Origin: Bimastos eiseni
Taxonomy: Eukaryota; Annelida; Clitellata; Crassiclitellata; Lumbricidae
NCBI GenBank assembly: GCA_959347315.1
Contig: OY365806.1
Coordinates: 21,602,900 to 21,666,899, forward strand
Direction of reading: 5' to 3'
DNA: 64,000 nucleotides
Shown here: positions 44,201 to 56,030 of the stretch, piece by piece
Numbering within the stretch: position 1 is the stretch's first letter
Layout of the letters: every line of letters begins with the position of its first letter
Notes under the pieces: model-generated
Databases searched by the model: none
Told to the model about the DNA's origin: nothing
The model's input: only the letters and a program-made list of their open reading frames with translations
Translations under genes and position numbers: made by a program

Positions 44201-45913
44201 TCCTCAAAGTCCTCTTGGGGACAGTTTGGACTGGTCTGCATTAGCGTGCTTTTCAATTCAATCAGTAAAATGACATTTGATGCTTTAGGCAGAAAATTGC
44301 AGAAAGAAGACAGCTGAGGACTGGAAGAAATACTTCAACCAGAATAGGTAGCTGTTAAAAATTGTATTCACTTCCAAAGAACTGAGTTTAAGGACATTTT
44401 TGTTCAATGCTTCTCTAGAGCTGCAGATGGCAACTTTGTTCTGTGGATATGGTGCTTACTAGCACAATGTTGTGCTCATTTATGACTTAGATGTGGAATT
44501 CTGGGGCTGCCCTGTGCAGGTTGGGAATTAAGTAAATTATGCTTCTGTTGCTAACATTTTGATTGTTAATTGAGTTTTGGCACCATATGTAGCAGCGGTC
44601 AGTCGCATTCGTTAAGCTCTGAAGAGGTACACAGATACATTGGACAGTTACATGTTTTGTGCAAAACTAAATTTTAAAGAACTTCATATTTTCACTTTAC
44701 CTGCATAGAAATAGTTCTTATGCATTTTGTCAAAGTTTAAATTTGATCAGAATTCTTTTTTAGTTAAGAGAATATTTCAGTTTTGAGGTGGTATGATAGA
44801 TAATCTGACAGACAGAACACATCTTACTAGTAAAGTTGGCATATCTTGAAGAAAGTTAAACATTTTCTCTAGTGAGCACTGATTTGCTGACTGAGTACCA
44901 TTGATGTTTAACGCCATATGTCTTGAGTTGCCTCTGATGTCAGTTGTACAGTTGTAACATATTGAGTAACATATTGAGTACTGCAAAGGAGTAACTTCCA
45001 AACTCTGCCACTGGTAATACTCGGCCAGGGCCAGTCCCAAGCCTGGATAAAGGAGGAGGGCGACGCTAATGATCTTTGTTATCATACAGTGTCGTTAAAC
45101 TGCAGCAACCACCAGGAACTTTCAAGCCAAAACCGATTTCTGTGTTTGTGGTGTTCTTTACAGTAAGACAATGGCCTAACAGATGGAAAAATCTGCCACA
45201 AACAACAGGTTTTCAGGTCAGATAAGTTTGTGTTAATTCTTTTGTGTGTTCTCTTTTGATTAAAGGATTATCACTGACTCGTGTGTTCGTAACGAAGTGC
45301 GTCTAAGTCAGTTGTGATTGAGTAAGAAAACTATTGACGATGCATTGAAATGAACAGTTGGCTTGACCTTGTCTTTTTTGTAATGGCTTATGATCAAATT
45401 TAATTTTCTTTTATGATTAGTTTTAAATTCATGAAACAAGTATGATTAAACAATTTTTAATTTTTTGACATAAACTTTGCTTTCATTACTGCTGAAAGAG
45501 ATGAGTTTAAGTTTGACTTCTGGGCTTTACTTAAAATCAGTTTTCCTTTGGTACAGCTGAAGCAAGTGCCAGATACCTGTAAGTGTTATGTACAAAAATA
45601 CAGGTAAAGTATCCTTAGTTTAACTTCTAACAATTAGCCCTTGAAGTATTATTGAGGTGTATTTTTTATGGATTTTGAAGTAGCAGCATTTGAGGTGTAT
45701 TTTTTATCAAGAATTTGGGGTTGTACTGTTGATTGACTGTGGTATTGGTGGTTGTATGTGTTGTTGTGGCAACTGAATATGATGTCTTGGTGACTGAGCG
45801 GAAGTTTTGCTTCACGTCTTCAGAATCTGGTGTGTGGATCACGTGCCGCAGAACGCAAACATTCCTTTGCTGCTCGGAAAAATGTACCCAGGCGTTCGGT
45901 TGTCTTGAAATGA
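40411..45913 (+). CDS. Ser/Arg-rich basic protein of unknown family, 6 exons (last two tentative)
   Basis: I do not recognise the family. Exons: 40411-41066, 41648-42799, 43773-43886, 44289-44347, then tentatively 45557-45578 and 45799-45913 (TGA). Phases agree throughout and the sum is 705 residues plus stop. The start context gives [18 protein letters not shown]. The protein is rich in Ser, Arg, Lys and His with many RS/SR pairs ([22 protein letters not shown]), the composition of nuclear mRNA-processing or speckle proteins. One less disordered patch ([20 protein letters not shown]) may be the conserved core. A basic helix-like piece ([14 protein letters not shown]) is in exon 4, and the proposed tail ends in [12 protein letters not shown]. 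If exon 4 is instead not spliced, it reads to a TAA at 44356-44358. An SR-type nuclear role is inferred from composition only. The gene is head-to-head with the RPRD2-like gene and tail-to-tail with RPL19. Confidence 0.72.
41158..41270. repeat. (AT)n/(GT)n compound microsatellite
   Basis: TATATA and TGTGTG runs in intron 1 of the SR-rich gene. Confidence 0.95.
41385..41475 (-). mobile_element. LINE 3'-tail fragment (inverted) in SR-rich gene intron 1
   Basis: Contains TTATATAGCGCCCTCC, the complement of the GGCGCTATATAA tail, next to a TTCA repeat that would be the 3' simple-repeat tail. Confidence 0.55.
43219..43440. repeat. 24-bp minisatellite, about 9 copies
   Basis: Unit GTAGTGGTTAGTTTGCTCGATAGT-like, given here in parts: GTAGTGGTTAGTTTGCT plus CGATAGT. 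Because 24 is a multiple of 3 it is open on both strands (SVVVSLLD on plus, SKLTTTLS on minus). In intron 2 of the SR-rich gene. The last unit runs into a SINE-like sequence. Confidence 0.92.
45031..45112 (+). repeat. Dispersed SINE-tail-like repeat, copy 1
   Basis: AAGCCTGGATAAA, GAGG, GACGC and GTCGTTAAACTGCA occur in the same order at 58038-58092. This copy can mimic an exon (it has an AG acceptor and a phase-matching frame), but its repeat nature argues against that. Confidence 0.6.
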
Positions 45914-48895
45914 CAAGGTGAATCAGTACTGCTTCAATTTCAAGATGTTGCAGTTGAGCTAATCTTGACTTTTCTCCCTAGAGCATTTGGAGACTATTGG
46001 TTCAGTTTACAAATTGTATCTTGATAGTGTACATCTTGCAAATGCTATTCACAAAGTCTTCTAACTAGAGTTGTTTAATATTTTAGCTGAGACTTTGACA
46101 TAAATGATCTGATAACCGTCTATCTATTCGTTATGAATAACAACGTGCTAACTGTAGGACATGCTCATTTGTATGGTGTCTCATCAAGGCCACTCACTGT
46201 TACTTAATAATTCCATCCTTACAAAGTCATGAAATGTAATTTAATGTAAATCTCCTAATTTCTCAAAGCAACACAAAAGCCACATCACTCTAAATGTACA
46301 ATGAAGCCAGAATACACAAGGAACATTGAGAACACACTCAAAATGAACAGGCAAGTTTTCAGTTTAGAGCAAAAGGTGGTCCTGATAGGAGAACTGCAAA
46401 CACAAGGAGGTAGAGTTCCTGATGCAGGCATCTGTAAGACTGAATGCCATCTAAGTACAGAATCTTGCTTATTTTGCACCTTCCGCATTGTATAGACACA
46501 TTAAAGTTGCTGAACTGAAGTTCAATATATTACATACTGAAGAGTGATTGTAGATTTGTATATATTTACTTAAAGTGTCAGCTTTTGGAAGGGAACAAAT
46601 TGGTCAGTAGCCGAAACAGATGTTTTGTATTTATGTTTCAAGGTCATGTTATGTACCAATGCTTTTGAATTAATTGATTTCTTGTGGTTGCAGGTTCAGA
46701 TGATAGTGTGCTTGGATTCGTACAAATTCAGTGTAAGAGAAGCGGCTCGTACAATCACCAGCACATGGATTCACGCTGAATGATTAAAAAAAGAGTCTTC
46801 TTGAAATGTGTATCAAATGTCTACCGCTGAATTTACAAACACACAATCCTGCTACAGAGAAGGTAGCTCTGGTGGTAGCAAAGAGTGTCAACTGTTCTGT
46901 TTCAGTTCTTGGTGTAAGAATATACCCTCTTGACCCTTGGTTTCCAGTGCATTTTATTGCATGCTCATTGTTAAATGGTTAAGGCCGTGTTGATGCCATT
47001 CACTCTTGACTTCTATATTGACTGCATCCAAAGTTGGAATTTTGTACAACATTATTTAGAATACAGTCTGACTGAATTGCAGTTTGATTTTTTGTTTTTA
47101 ATTCTTGTAGATGCTTACTGCATTTAAGCATCTTTGACAAATGTGACATCAAGTCAAAAGTAGTGCAGGTACAGGTGAATGTTATGTTGTGGTTACTACT
47201 TGGTGATAATGTCTTGACACTTGCCAATATGTCAATTAACTGTATGTTTGTGTTTCTTAACAATATGTGTTCAGCCCTAACTACTAGGCTATTGTGATTA
47301 GTCTTGGTCAGAGGTTCAGCTGACAACAAAAACTCTTCAAATGAACCTGATTTAGCTCAGCCAGACTCCTACAGGTCATACATACAATAATTAATATTCA
47401 ATAACTTGCAACCTTTAGAATATTCAAAGACCTAATAACCTCTAGCATCAAACAAAACAAGATGTGATCAGTTTGTATTCGCAACAGGAACCATTGAGAT
47501 TGAGTCTTGGTCAGTTATCATCACACAAGTCCCAAAACCTATTGACAATGTTAAGCAGGAGGCCCAGTCTGTCACATCCTTATTAACTTTGCACATTTGC
47601 TGTACTGTATGATGTTCGCATTAAGACAAAGTGGTTTTCCAATATGCATTGTTAAGCTTTTCGCTGTTAAATTTACATTGTTTTAATTTAAAATTCAACG
47701 ACCCAGTTGGTGAGCCAAAGTTTCATTTCTTGTGTACTTATGTTTGTTTTTCATTGTTAGAGTTCTCATGTGTCTGGACATTTATATACTACCTTATGAG
47801 AACCTTTAAGTGGATTTTTCACACATTTTATATATTATTCTCTGCACAAACCTCAACAACAATGGACCCTGCAAATTTACTCATTATAAGATGGGATTAC
47901 ATTGTTATGAATATGGATCCTGAAATAAACTTCAGAACTTTATTTCTGGGTTATGTGCCGTTACAACACTGTAGTACTGGATGCAATGTTAGAAGAAGCA
48001 TCCAGCATACTTGTACAGAGTGACTTAGTGCTGTGATCTATTGGTCATAATTATTTTAGTGATGCTGATTACTGTTCACTTACACCAGAAACTTGTTATA
48101 ATTCTGTATATGAGTCATACCAAGAGATACCAGAGAAATAAGTCATATTATAACGAATTTATTTTCTATTGCTGGAGTTTATTTGGAATTCATGTTCCTT
48201 ACCATCTTCTATTGAAATTTGTTTTATAATGAAGAAAGAAGTAGAAAGGTCTGTGTTGTACGTTTTTACTCTGGTGCAGGAATTAACTGAGAATCTATTC
48301 CGTCTGACCTTAACAATGAATCAACTCATTTTTTTAAGTTTTATAAAGAAAAAGCTTGAGGGAAGACTAGAGATATCTAATGTTTAATTTGCATTTATTG
48401 CACTTTTTTTTATCTGATACTGCACATGACTCAAACTTTATTCATCAATACATAAGAACAACTGTCATGGACAATTTTTATTTATTTATTAGCACTGATA
48501 TAGCAATTATCATACCTGGTGCTGTTGTGCTCTGTAGTGTGGCTACTAAGAAATGTACCTACCTGTTACATTTTTTTATAGTAATATTCTCTAGGTTGTT
48601 ATTCTTGCTAGTGGCAGTGGCGTAATGACAGATTCACAATTATTTGAGACGGTGGAGATTTTCAGTGAATGTTCTGCATTCAGTTGCTTCATTTTTATCT
48701 TCCAGTGAGCCCAGCAAAGCAATCTACTATTACTACTAGTACTACTACTACTACTACTACTACTACTACAATGAAGCACTTCTTGTGTACCACCAACACT
48801 TTTGTCAAAGCACATGGCTTGAGTAGTAAACATAACTGAAAATCTAAATAATTTGAGGCTGATTGATAATAATCATTCGTCCTGGCCAGGTTTCT
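45914..48895. other. Tail-to-tail spacer between the SR-rich gene and RPL19
   Basis: AT-rich 3 kb with no recognisable exon. An (ACT)n tract lies near 48736-48770. It presumably contains the 3'UTRs of both genes. On the minus strand an AATAAA-type signal is visible near 48480, a candidate RPL19 polyadenylation signal. Confidence 0.4.
48736..48770. repeat. (ACT)n microsatellite
   Basis: ACTACTACT repeats on the plus strand, downstream of RPL19. Confidence 0.95.
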
Positions 48896-51800
48896 TTACT
48901 TCTTCACGGGGTCATCGTCCTTGGCAAATATCTTCAATGTCTCCTGTCGTTTAACGGCTTGTCTCTCGTCGCGTCGTTTCTTTGCCTCCTTCACCTTCAC
49001 TCGGCGTGCTTCGGCTTGGTCACTGCAATGCAGAACAGAAAGCAGAAATGGGGCAAAATTCTTTTATGTTTGAATTGCTATCATTTCCTCGTGATTGTAA
49101 TAAGAATTTCTTCTTTATTGAAGTGAGAATATCTTTATGATTGAAGTGAAAGTTTCTTCATGATTGAAGTGTTAATTTCTTCAGTTCCTGTTCTGCTGTT
49201 TGGTTAGTGTAGGCACCTGGTGTATGAACTTGCATTATGGCTGATCCTTTAACTCAGGGGTGTCAAAGAGCCGGCCCGCGGGCCATTTCTGGCTCGCCAA
49301 CGATATATTTCTGGCCCGTGGAGCCCTGTCTGAAGACAACACAATTGAAAGGTCTAATTTGTCATGTTAAGGCTGTGTGAGTTTTGTGAGATGTTTGTCA
49401 TTAATAATGCTTATAAAATCACATTTTCAAAGCCTAATTCAACTGTTTTTATGGCCCCCTTTGAGGCCCTTACCCCAGTTTCCTCATGCTCCTTCGGCAC
49501 TCTGGCCCCTACTTGCTCTAAAATATTGCTATTGGCCTGCCATCACAAAAGGTTTGACACCCCTGCTTTAACTGCACAGAGATGTGATCTTTAGGTTTTA
49601 CAGTTGCATCTTATGGAACTGAATTAACAAGAGGTCAGTTAAGTTCCTGTACATATTTGTAAAAAAATATTGTTTGTTTGAAACGACAGTTTCAGTTTTG
49701 AATCTCTTTATTTATACCAGTGTAGTGCAATGCACATCTGTGCAGTTGGTATGAGACTGTGATTTTTAACATCAGTGTCTTCATTTTACAAATTCCCTTT
49801 GCATTAATTTAAAAGCTCATACACTGACAGACAGGAATTGAGTTAAGACATTTTGTAGCCGAGTTAGTTCGTGGAATTTGTGACTCATTTTAAAATAGAA
49901 TTTAATTAAATAATTAAATTTCAGTTAACTTATTTTGCTTAATACGGTTTGTGTCTCAGATTTAAAATTTACTGAGTTTGCATGTGATTTGAATAAATGA
50001 ATAAATTACTAAGTTGAACCATTGAATAATAATTAATAATAAGACGATTTATGTAAAATCGCAGCACTGCCGAGGCCAAAGAAACTGACTGTATAGTACG
50101 CATTGAATTGGTTTAACACAAAATTTTAAAGAGAAACATGCTAAAAATATTTAAAGTGAATTGTCAAATGTTAGTCTTAAAAGAAGGATATTTTTCAAAG
50201 TCACATAATTGAGTAATGTTCAACTTTTCTCATATGAAACATTCCAGTGTATGCAAGTGATGTTTAAGGTTTCAGCGAAATATTTCTATGCTTTTCTGAA
50301 ACTCGCTACTGCCATGCTATGCAAAGTGTCTTGATACGCTGCATAATACCTATGTGCATATAGATAATGGATATGTTTCAGTCTGTGAGTGGCTATTGAA
50401 AATTATAGTTTACAAATGCATATTTGCTTAGGGCTATATGCAAAATATGTGGTGTACAAATAGCAAGGCATAGACCAGTAAATAAATGGAATCGACTGCC
50501 ACTCTTCGTAGCTCAAATTCACTAACATCAAAAAGATGCCAAAAACACTATATCTCTCTGGTTTTCATGGATTTGGAAATCTAAGTGAATCTTCTCCTGG
50601 CGACTAACTATCCATGCCTCAGATTCACATTTTGGTGTGGTCTTGCTTGTGTTACACATTTAATTGATAATTTATAATAATAAAGGGTTGTTTTCATCGT
50701 TAGTTGTTGTTGGCCTCATTCGCTTTGACAGATTTAAACAATTTTGAAATATTTCAGTGATTTCAAAGAAAGAGAAATAGGTAGATGAACTACTTACGTC
50801 AGCATCTTTGAACGTGACTTTTCAGCCTTCTTTTTGTGGATGTGTTCCATGAGAACTCGCTTGTTCTTGAAGACATTTCCCTTGCACTTCATGTACAGTT
50901 GGTGATGACTGAAAAACACCAACAGATGCTCCGTTTTTAGACGACTTCTTAAAAGCCTAAAATAATGGATTTAGATGCCACGTGGCTAGTAACATCATTA
51001 TTCCTGGGAAAAACAGATCTGATATATTAAGAATCTTTTACACTTGCATCTAAAGGCATATTGTTACAAGCATTTTTAATTAAAAGGACTAGGAAAAACA
51101 AAACTGTGTCTGATAAAGCCCTCACAAAGTTGGAGAAAATCAACTGGGTTTGAAACTGCTGTCGATTTGGCTGGAACTGCTGAGTACTTGGGTGAATACT
51201 TCCATAAATTTAGGACTAAATGCAGTTACTATAAAGAATCATGTATATGGTCATGACTCATCACATGCACTGTTGACATGCAGCCGTAGGAAGGCATATC
51301 GTCGGAATCGGGTGCAACGCATGTGCAGGTTAACCTGTCTGCCAATAAGACATAACATTAATATACAAATGATCCCTGCCTTTGTACAAATGACAGTGGT
51401 AGAATTAAGTAAAGACTGCTGCTACTAACAGATGTTTGTCGATCTTCTTAGCCTCCCTGTATTTCTTCAACAGCCTACGTAGAACTCTCATTCGTCGAAT
51501 CCAGATGACCTTCTGAGGCATGCGAGCGTTTGCTGTGCCCTTTCTCTTCCCGGTTCCCGTGTGGCGACCCTTTCGCCTGGCTATTGCATTCTTGCGCACA
51601 CGTGCACGAGAATGCACTGCTACTGGCTTCCGGATGATCAGTCCATTCTTTATCAGCTTCCTGATGTTTTGTCCTACAACATGCATCAGTATGTTAGTAA
51701 TGAATTCAAAGCAGTCACCAATGAATTTTTCTCAACAGTTAGTCAAATAATTTTACAAATTTAAGTTTTGTGAAATCCTGTAATCAGGAACATTTTTTCC

Positions 51801-54124
51801 TACATAAAATGGTTTTGTGTCTGGCTTCATTCGGTGCATTGCAGCCAAGATTCCAAGCAAACAATGTCAAGATAAGTGCTTTCTTTACCTTTCCAGACTT
51901 TGTTTCGTACTACAAAGCATAGCATGTCCATTGATGCATGCCACTTTGGTACAAAAGCTAGTATTTAGTGATCTTATCTATATCAATTCTGATGCCAATA
52001 GACTACTCCAGTGCTGCAAGTGCTATCCAATGGTCCACCTGAGAAGGACAAGTTTGTTGCAAATTGTTATTATTGTAGCAACACCCATATCAATTACAAT
52101 AATACAATTACCTAAATCAATGCCTGTGTCTAATGCACAAGACATGTCAACGGATGGTTCACCAAAGCCCACCTACGATATCATGGAAACTGTGTGTGAT
52201 GAACTCCATAGGCTTTCAATTTGCTATCAAATAAAAGATGAGTTACAGGTACTTGTAATAATTCATAACGAACTGATTCCATGATTTGTCTGAGAAATAC
52301 TCAGTTGGCTCATTTATGATGATAACTTGATTTCACAATTGGCATCATTTGGATTCAGTAACTAAAGACAACTTTGACATTCCACTGATTCCAGCAACAA
52401 GAGCTTAACTATAGGAGTCTTTTCTGGACTATCTCCCTCTCTCTTTATAACAGCCTATTGCATTGCACCCGCAACCACCACCAGTAAATAAATCAGGACT
52501 TCAAACAACAATGTTCATTGAAGAGTATACACGCAGCAGAGCAATTTTATGACAGCCCAGGCTATATGAGTTGAGAAACTAAATGTTTACATAGCAATAA
52601 AAATAATAATACAAAATAAATATATAGAAATAACATTAATTGGCTAATTGTATCCCATCCAGTCTGAGCATTTCTAAAAAAATGAAGCTTGTACAGCAGG
52701 AAAATCCACCATCAGCAGCCTTTCACACATTACAATTTAGTTGTCAAGGATCAGAATAGACTATAAAATGACATTATGACAATGATAAAATCATATATTA
52801 AATCAAGAAATTGTATTGAATGTAGATATTCTTTTCATCAGTCGCATGATAATTATTAATTTATTCCAAGGAACCGTAATTCCTTGGGCATACACACTTG
52901 AATTGGCGTTTGAGATCTCATTTGTTTCGTTTGGATCCAGCCAAATTTTCTTTCGACCACATTTGAGTACAGATGCGGCCAGGCGCTTCTGTAGCCTAAG
53001 GGTGCTGTTAGATATAGAAAACAATATGAAATCTTTAAAAAAACTCTTTACAAAAGCTGATCATTTATTTTAGTTGAAACTGCACCAATATATAAAACAA
53101 ACTTCAAAGACACTCAATCACTTTGCTCAACCTGTACTCTGATATAACCTGTAGCTACCTGCCTATTAATTAAGTGGTTATTGAGCGCCTGTGAATAAGC
53201 TGATTCCCCAATTTAAGCTTACTTGAAATTCCTACTATAAACTCACCTGGTCAACTTTCTTATTCCAGAATGCTCTTGACAAATAAAAGATGGGCCATTT
53301 TATATGTGTCTGGTTTCATAATAACTATGAATGGTAAAGTTCATCAGAGGCAACATAGCTGCCAAAGTTATGTGTGCCAGTGAACGGTGAATACTTCCAT
53401 GTAATTATGCTTATAGAAATGCCATAAGTAAATTTTTAAATTGACAGAATACAAATAAATCTATTCCTATCATAATTCCTATTGCTTACTCTCTCTTTAC
53501 TCTCAAACAACTCTGAGGTCATTTGTTTTTTAATTGCTTATTATAATTTGTTCATGATTGCTCATTATTTTATTGTTAATAGTGTATGCAGGTGTTTCAA
53601 TAAAGTACACAGAGGCTTAGGCCCTATACTTAACGTCAATAACTTTAGATCATTCTAGTACATAAATCTCTGCCATTTAGCTTTTTGGTCTGCCATTGCA
53701 CAATTTTTATGTCTCTATGCGCTTTTCACGTTTTTGCAGAACAGCACGGGTCCAGACATGACAATTGGAACTCATGAAGAACGATTGTCAAATCGTTTAC
53801 CAATGTCCAAATTGTCAAGGAAATATATTAGAATTTTTTGGATCAATGTGAAATCGTTCACCAATGTCCAAATAATCAATGAAAAAAACCTGAGAATTGT
53901 TTTACACTGAGCTTATTATAAAAAATTGAAAATCATTATAATATTATTATAGCCCTGACAACGTACGGGCAGATAAACACACCGCCGGAAACAAATTACG
54001 CTATCCTCGCTCCAGGTATTTTTAATCACTAATTGACAGGTAATCCAAAATAGCTCAGAAATATTTAAATAGCCATTATCTGATTAGGCTACGTTTAATC
54101 AGTCAGTATATTTCTTTACCTCAT
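48896..54124 (-). CDS. RPL19: 60S ribosomal protein L19 (eL19), complete, 5 coding exons
   Basis: Structural protein of the large cytosolic ribosomal subunit, contributing to an inter-subunit bridge. Exons (minus): 54124-54120 (only ATG AG), 53004-52898, 51673-51430, 50908-50798, 49022-48896 (TAA). They sum to 594 nt, giving 197 residues, one more than human. Motifs: [112 protein letters not shown], and a basic helical tail ([17 protein letters not shown]). The tiny first coding exon is typical of ribosomal protein genes. It is confirmed by phase: AG joined to C gives Ser, yielding MSTLRLQKR. The gene is head-to-head with METTL16, 7.5 kb away, and tail-to-tail with the SR-rich gene. Confidence 0.97.
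49095..49185. repeat. Short tandem repeat, about 24-bp unit
   Basis: TTTCTTC/ATCTTTA followed by ATGATTGAAGTGA, three to four diverged copies in RPL19 intron 4. Confidence 0.65.
49255..49565. mobile_element. hAT non-autonomous element, second family (311 bp)
   Basis: Perfect 13-bp terminal inverted repeats CAGGGGTGTCAAA / TTTGACACCCCTG with the perfect 8-bp target duplication CTTTAACT (49247-49254 and 49566-49573). The CAGGGGTGTCAAA terminus is typical of Charlie/Tip100-type hAT elements. The subterminal GGCCCGCGGGCC is also typical. There is no coding capacity. Lies in RPL19 intron 4. Confidence 0.95.
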
Positions 54125-54217
54125 GTTGATACAAGCAGCGCATTTGCATCGTCTGCTACAGACGACTCCGATGAGTTATCTATCCGCTTCCAGCAGCAGC
54201 AATCACAATCTAAGCAA

Positions 54218-54239
54218 GTAAGTAGGTATACCTACTTAC
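54218..54239. repeat. 22-bp perfect palindrome
   Basis: GTAAGTAGGTA followed by its exact complement TACCTACTTAC, about 95 bp upstream of the RPL19 start codon. Confidence 0.9.
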
Positions 54240-54379
54240 GAGATCACGAGGTCCAGTGAGTTATCTGCAATGCAACGACGACTGGTATATGTCAGAGGAA
54301 GTGAGTGGGTCTGGTCTATTGATGAGAGTTCATTAATAATGATGATAATGATGATAATGAACTTAAATGAAGTGAGTGC

Positions 54380-54409
54380 AAAGATTTTAGAGTCAACTCT
54401 AAAATCTTT
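54380..54409. repeat. 14-bp perfect hairpin, 2-nt spacer
   Basis: AAAGATTTTAGAGT, spacer CA, ACTCTAAAATCTTT, upstream of RPL19. Confidence 0.9.
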
Positions 54410-54451
54410 GGGAAGTTTTGAGTCTGGTAAATGATGAGAGTAGGCAAACAT

Positions 54452-54512
<61 letters not shown>
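54452..54512. repeat. (GAT)n microsatellite
   Basis: About 20 GAT units in a row. The apparent poly-Met, poly-His and poly-Ser frames here are artefacts of it. Confidence 0.95.
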
Positions 54513-54559
54513 AACAACAATAACAATAATAATAAAGTGCGTGCGTAAACTTAGGGAGT

Positions 54560-54835
54560 GTTATAGTATCGGTCACGCTTTCCACTGGATGCTCTTGCAT
54601 GGCTTGTCAGTCTATTTTTATAAGCGAAAATTGATTGACTGGTTGATTGATCTGCTCTTCACGCCATATATGCCCTTTATGAGTCGCTCTCTAAATTTAA
54701 CTCGAGGTGCTTCTGCTTCTGCCCGCATTCTTAAGACTTTTCTATTCCCACGGGGCTTCTCGCACTGAGGGCGCCTCGATTAGGTTGTACTTGGAGAGGC
54801 GCTATAGAAATACGTAAATACAATACTGTGATATG
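54560..54835 (+). mobile_element. LINE 3'-end relic
   Basis: Reads RILKTFLFPRGFSH then a stop, followed by GAGGCGCTATAGAAATACGT. This is the LKTFLF plus GGCGCTATA tail arrangement of the other LINE copies. The upstream part is too decayed to assign. Confidence 0.65.
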
Positions 54836-56006
54836 TTACCACTCATCTATATGTATCTCCCCTCCAATTTTCAATAATCCGTCCTCCCATAGTTTTGTTT
54901 TAGACCCACCATACATCCATTCTAAATGTCTGAGAATCATTCCAACAACAGTAGATTCGTGTGTGGGACGCTCCATCTAAATTGGGCTATAGTAATTATG
55001 TTGATCGCAATTTAAGGATGAATCGCTCCCCTATTTCTGCAGATTGTCGGTGGTGATCACGTGGTGGTGTCATGGAAGATTCACTCTTCAAGGAAGGATG
55101 TGGCGCACAGTTTGAGGTGGGGTTAGCAGTTTTTTGTGTTTGGCCATATTTATGTGGCGATTGGCGATGTTTTTGCGGCATAAACTGGAAAAGTGAGATA
55201 TTTAGTCCCTGGAGTGCTAATGTTAAACCACGTTTTTGAAGTTACAGTGGCTTATAAGAATGAAGCAGTTGGTGGGTGTATGTCTGGTCACGTGTCGTAT
55301 CTATATCCGTGACTAGATATATACTCAACTACAGTTCAGTTCTCTTTACCACAAAGATAATCAGCTATTGTTTGCCATTTAATATCCACCAGCGCGACGC
55401 TGCAGCAAATATTGTGCTTTGTTTTTTTCATGTTGCAAAACTTGGACAGTAACATCCGTGTGTGAATAGAACGGCAGAATCGGATCCGATTGATATTTCG
55501 GCCTTGCTAGGATAGTTCACAGAGCGTTTGAGCAGGTTTTCTGTGCAGGTTTGGAAGTACCTACATTTGTGAGCTCTGCAGGTTTACAGTTGTGCCACCA
55601 ATCAGAAGGACAAGCATTTTTTATGCATAAAATATCATTTTTTCTAAGTGTCACTGTTGACTGCCATTTATTAAATAATGGAATTTTTGGTGAAAGCTTT
55701 TGCAGTGTGATGGGGAGTGCTGCAAATTGTCGCATGATGTTGTGAATAAGGCAAACAGAATTTTTGCTAGCAGTTTCAGCAGAAGTATTGATACATGTTA
55801 CATCAACATTTATGAAACCCATCTAATGTAAAGCATGAGTTACAAGCAGTTATAGAAACTGTATATTTACAGGAAGAGTACATTTAGAGTATAAGTAGCT
55901 CAATTAAGCTGGAGAAGATAGTTTAGGCTGCTGTCTATGGTAGTTTATCTGGCTGTATTAAATGTTATAGCTCCATGTTTGACAAACATTTTAGTTTCTT
56001 TTTTTC

Positions 56007-56030
56007 GTGTGTGTGTGTGTGTGTGTGTAT
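56007..56030. repeat. (GT)n microsatellite
   Basis: A run of about 11 GT units. Confidence 0.9.

Noticed and set aside
45091..45166. Phase-matching candidate exon of the SR-rich gene
   Set aside because: The sequence is part of a dispersed repeat also found at 58038-58092, and it has no donor before the TAA.
47631..48023. 130-codon plus-strand frame, hydrophobic start
   Set aside because: AT-rich composition, no recognisable motif and no splice or neighbour support. It is probably chance in the spacer downstream of the SR-rich gene.
52130..52284. Protein-like frame in RPL19 intron 2 and a GTGATGA motif suggesting an intronic box C/D snoRNA
   Set aside because: The frame has no family match. 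The box C-like motif is on the wrong strand for the host transcript and lacks a well placed box D.
54236..54768. Frames with poly-Ser, poly-His and poly-Met
   Set aside because: They are translations of the (GAT)n tract.
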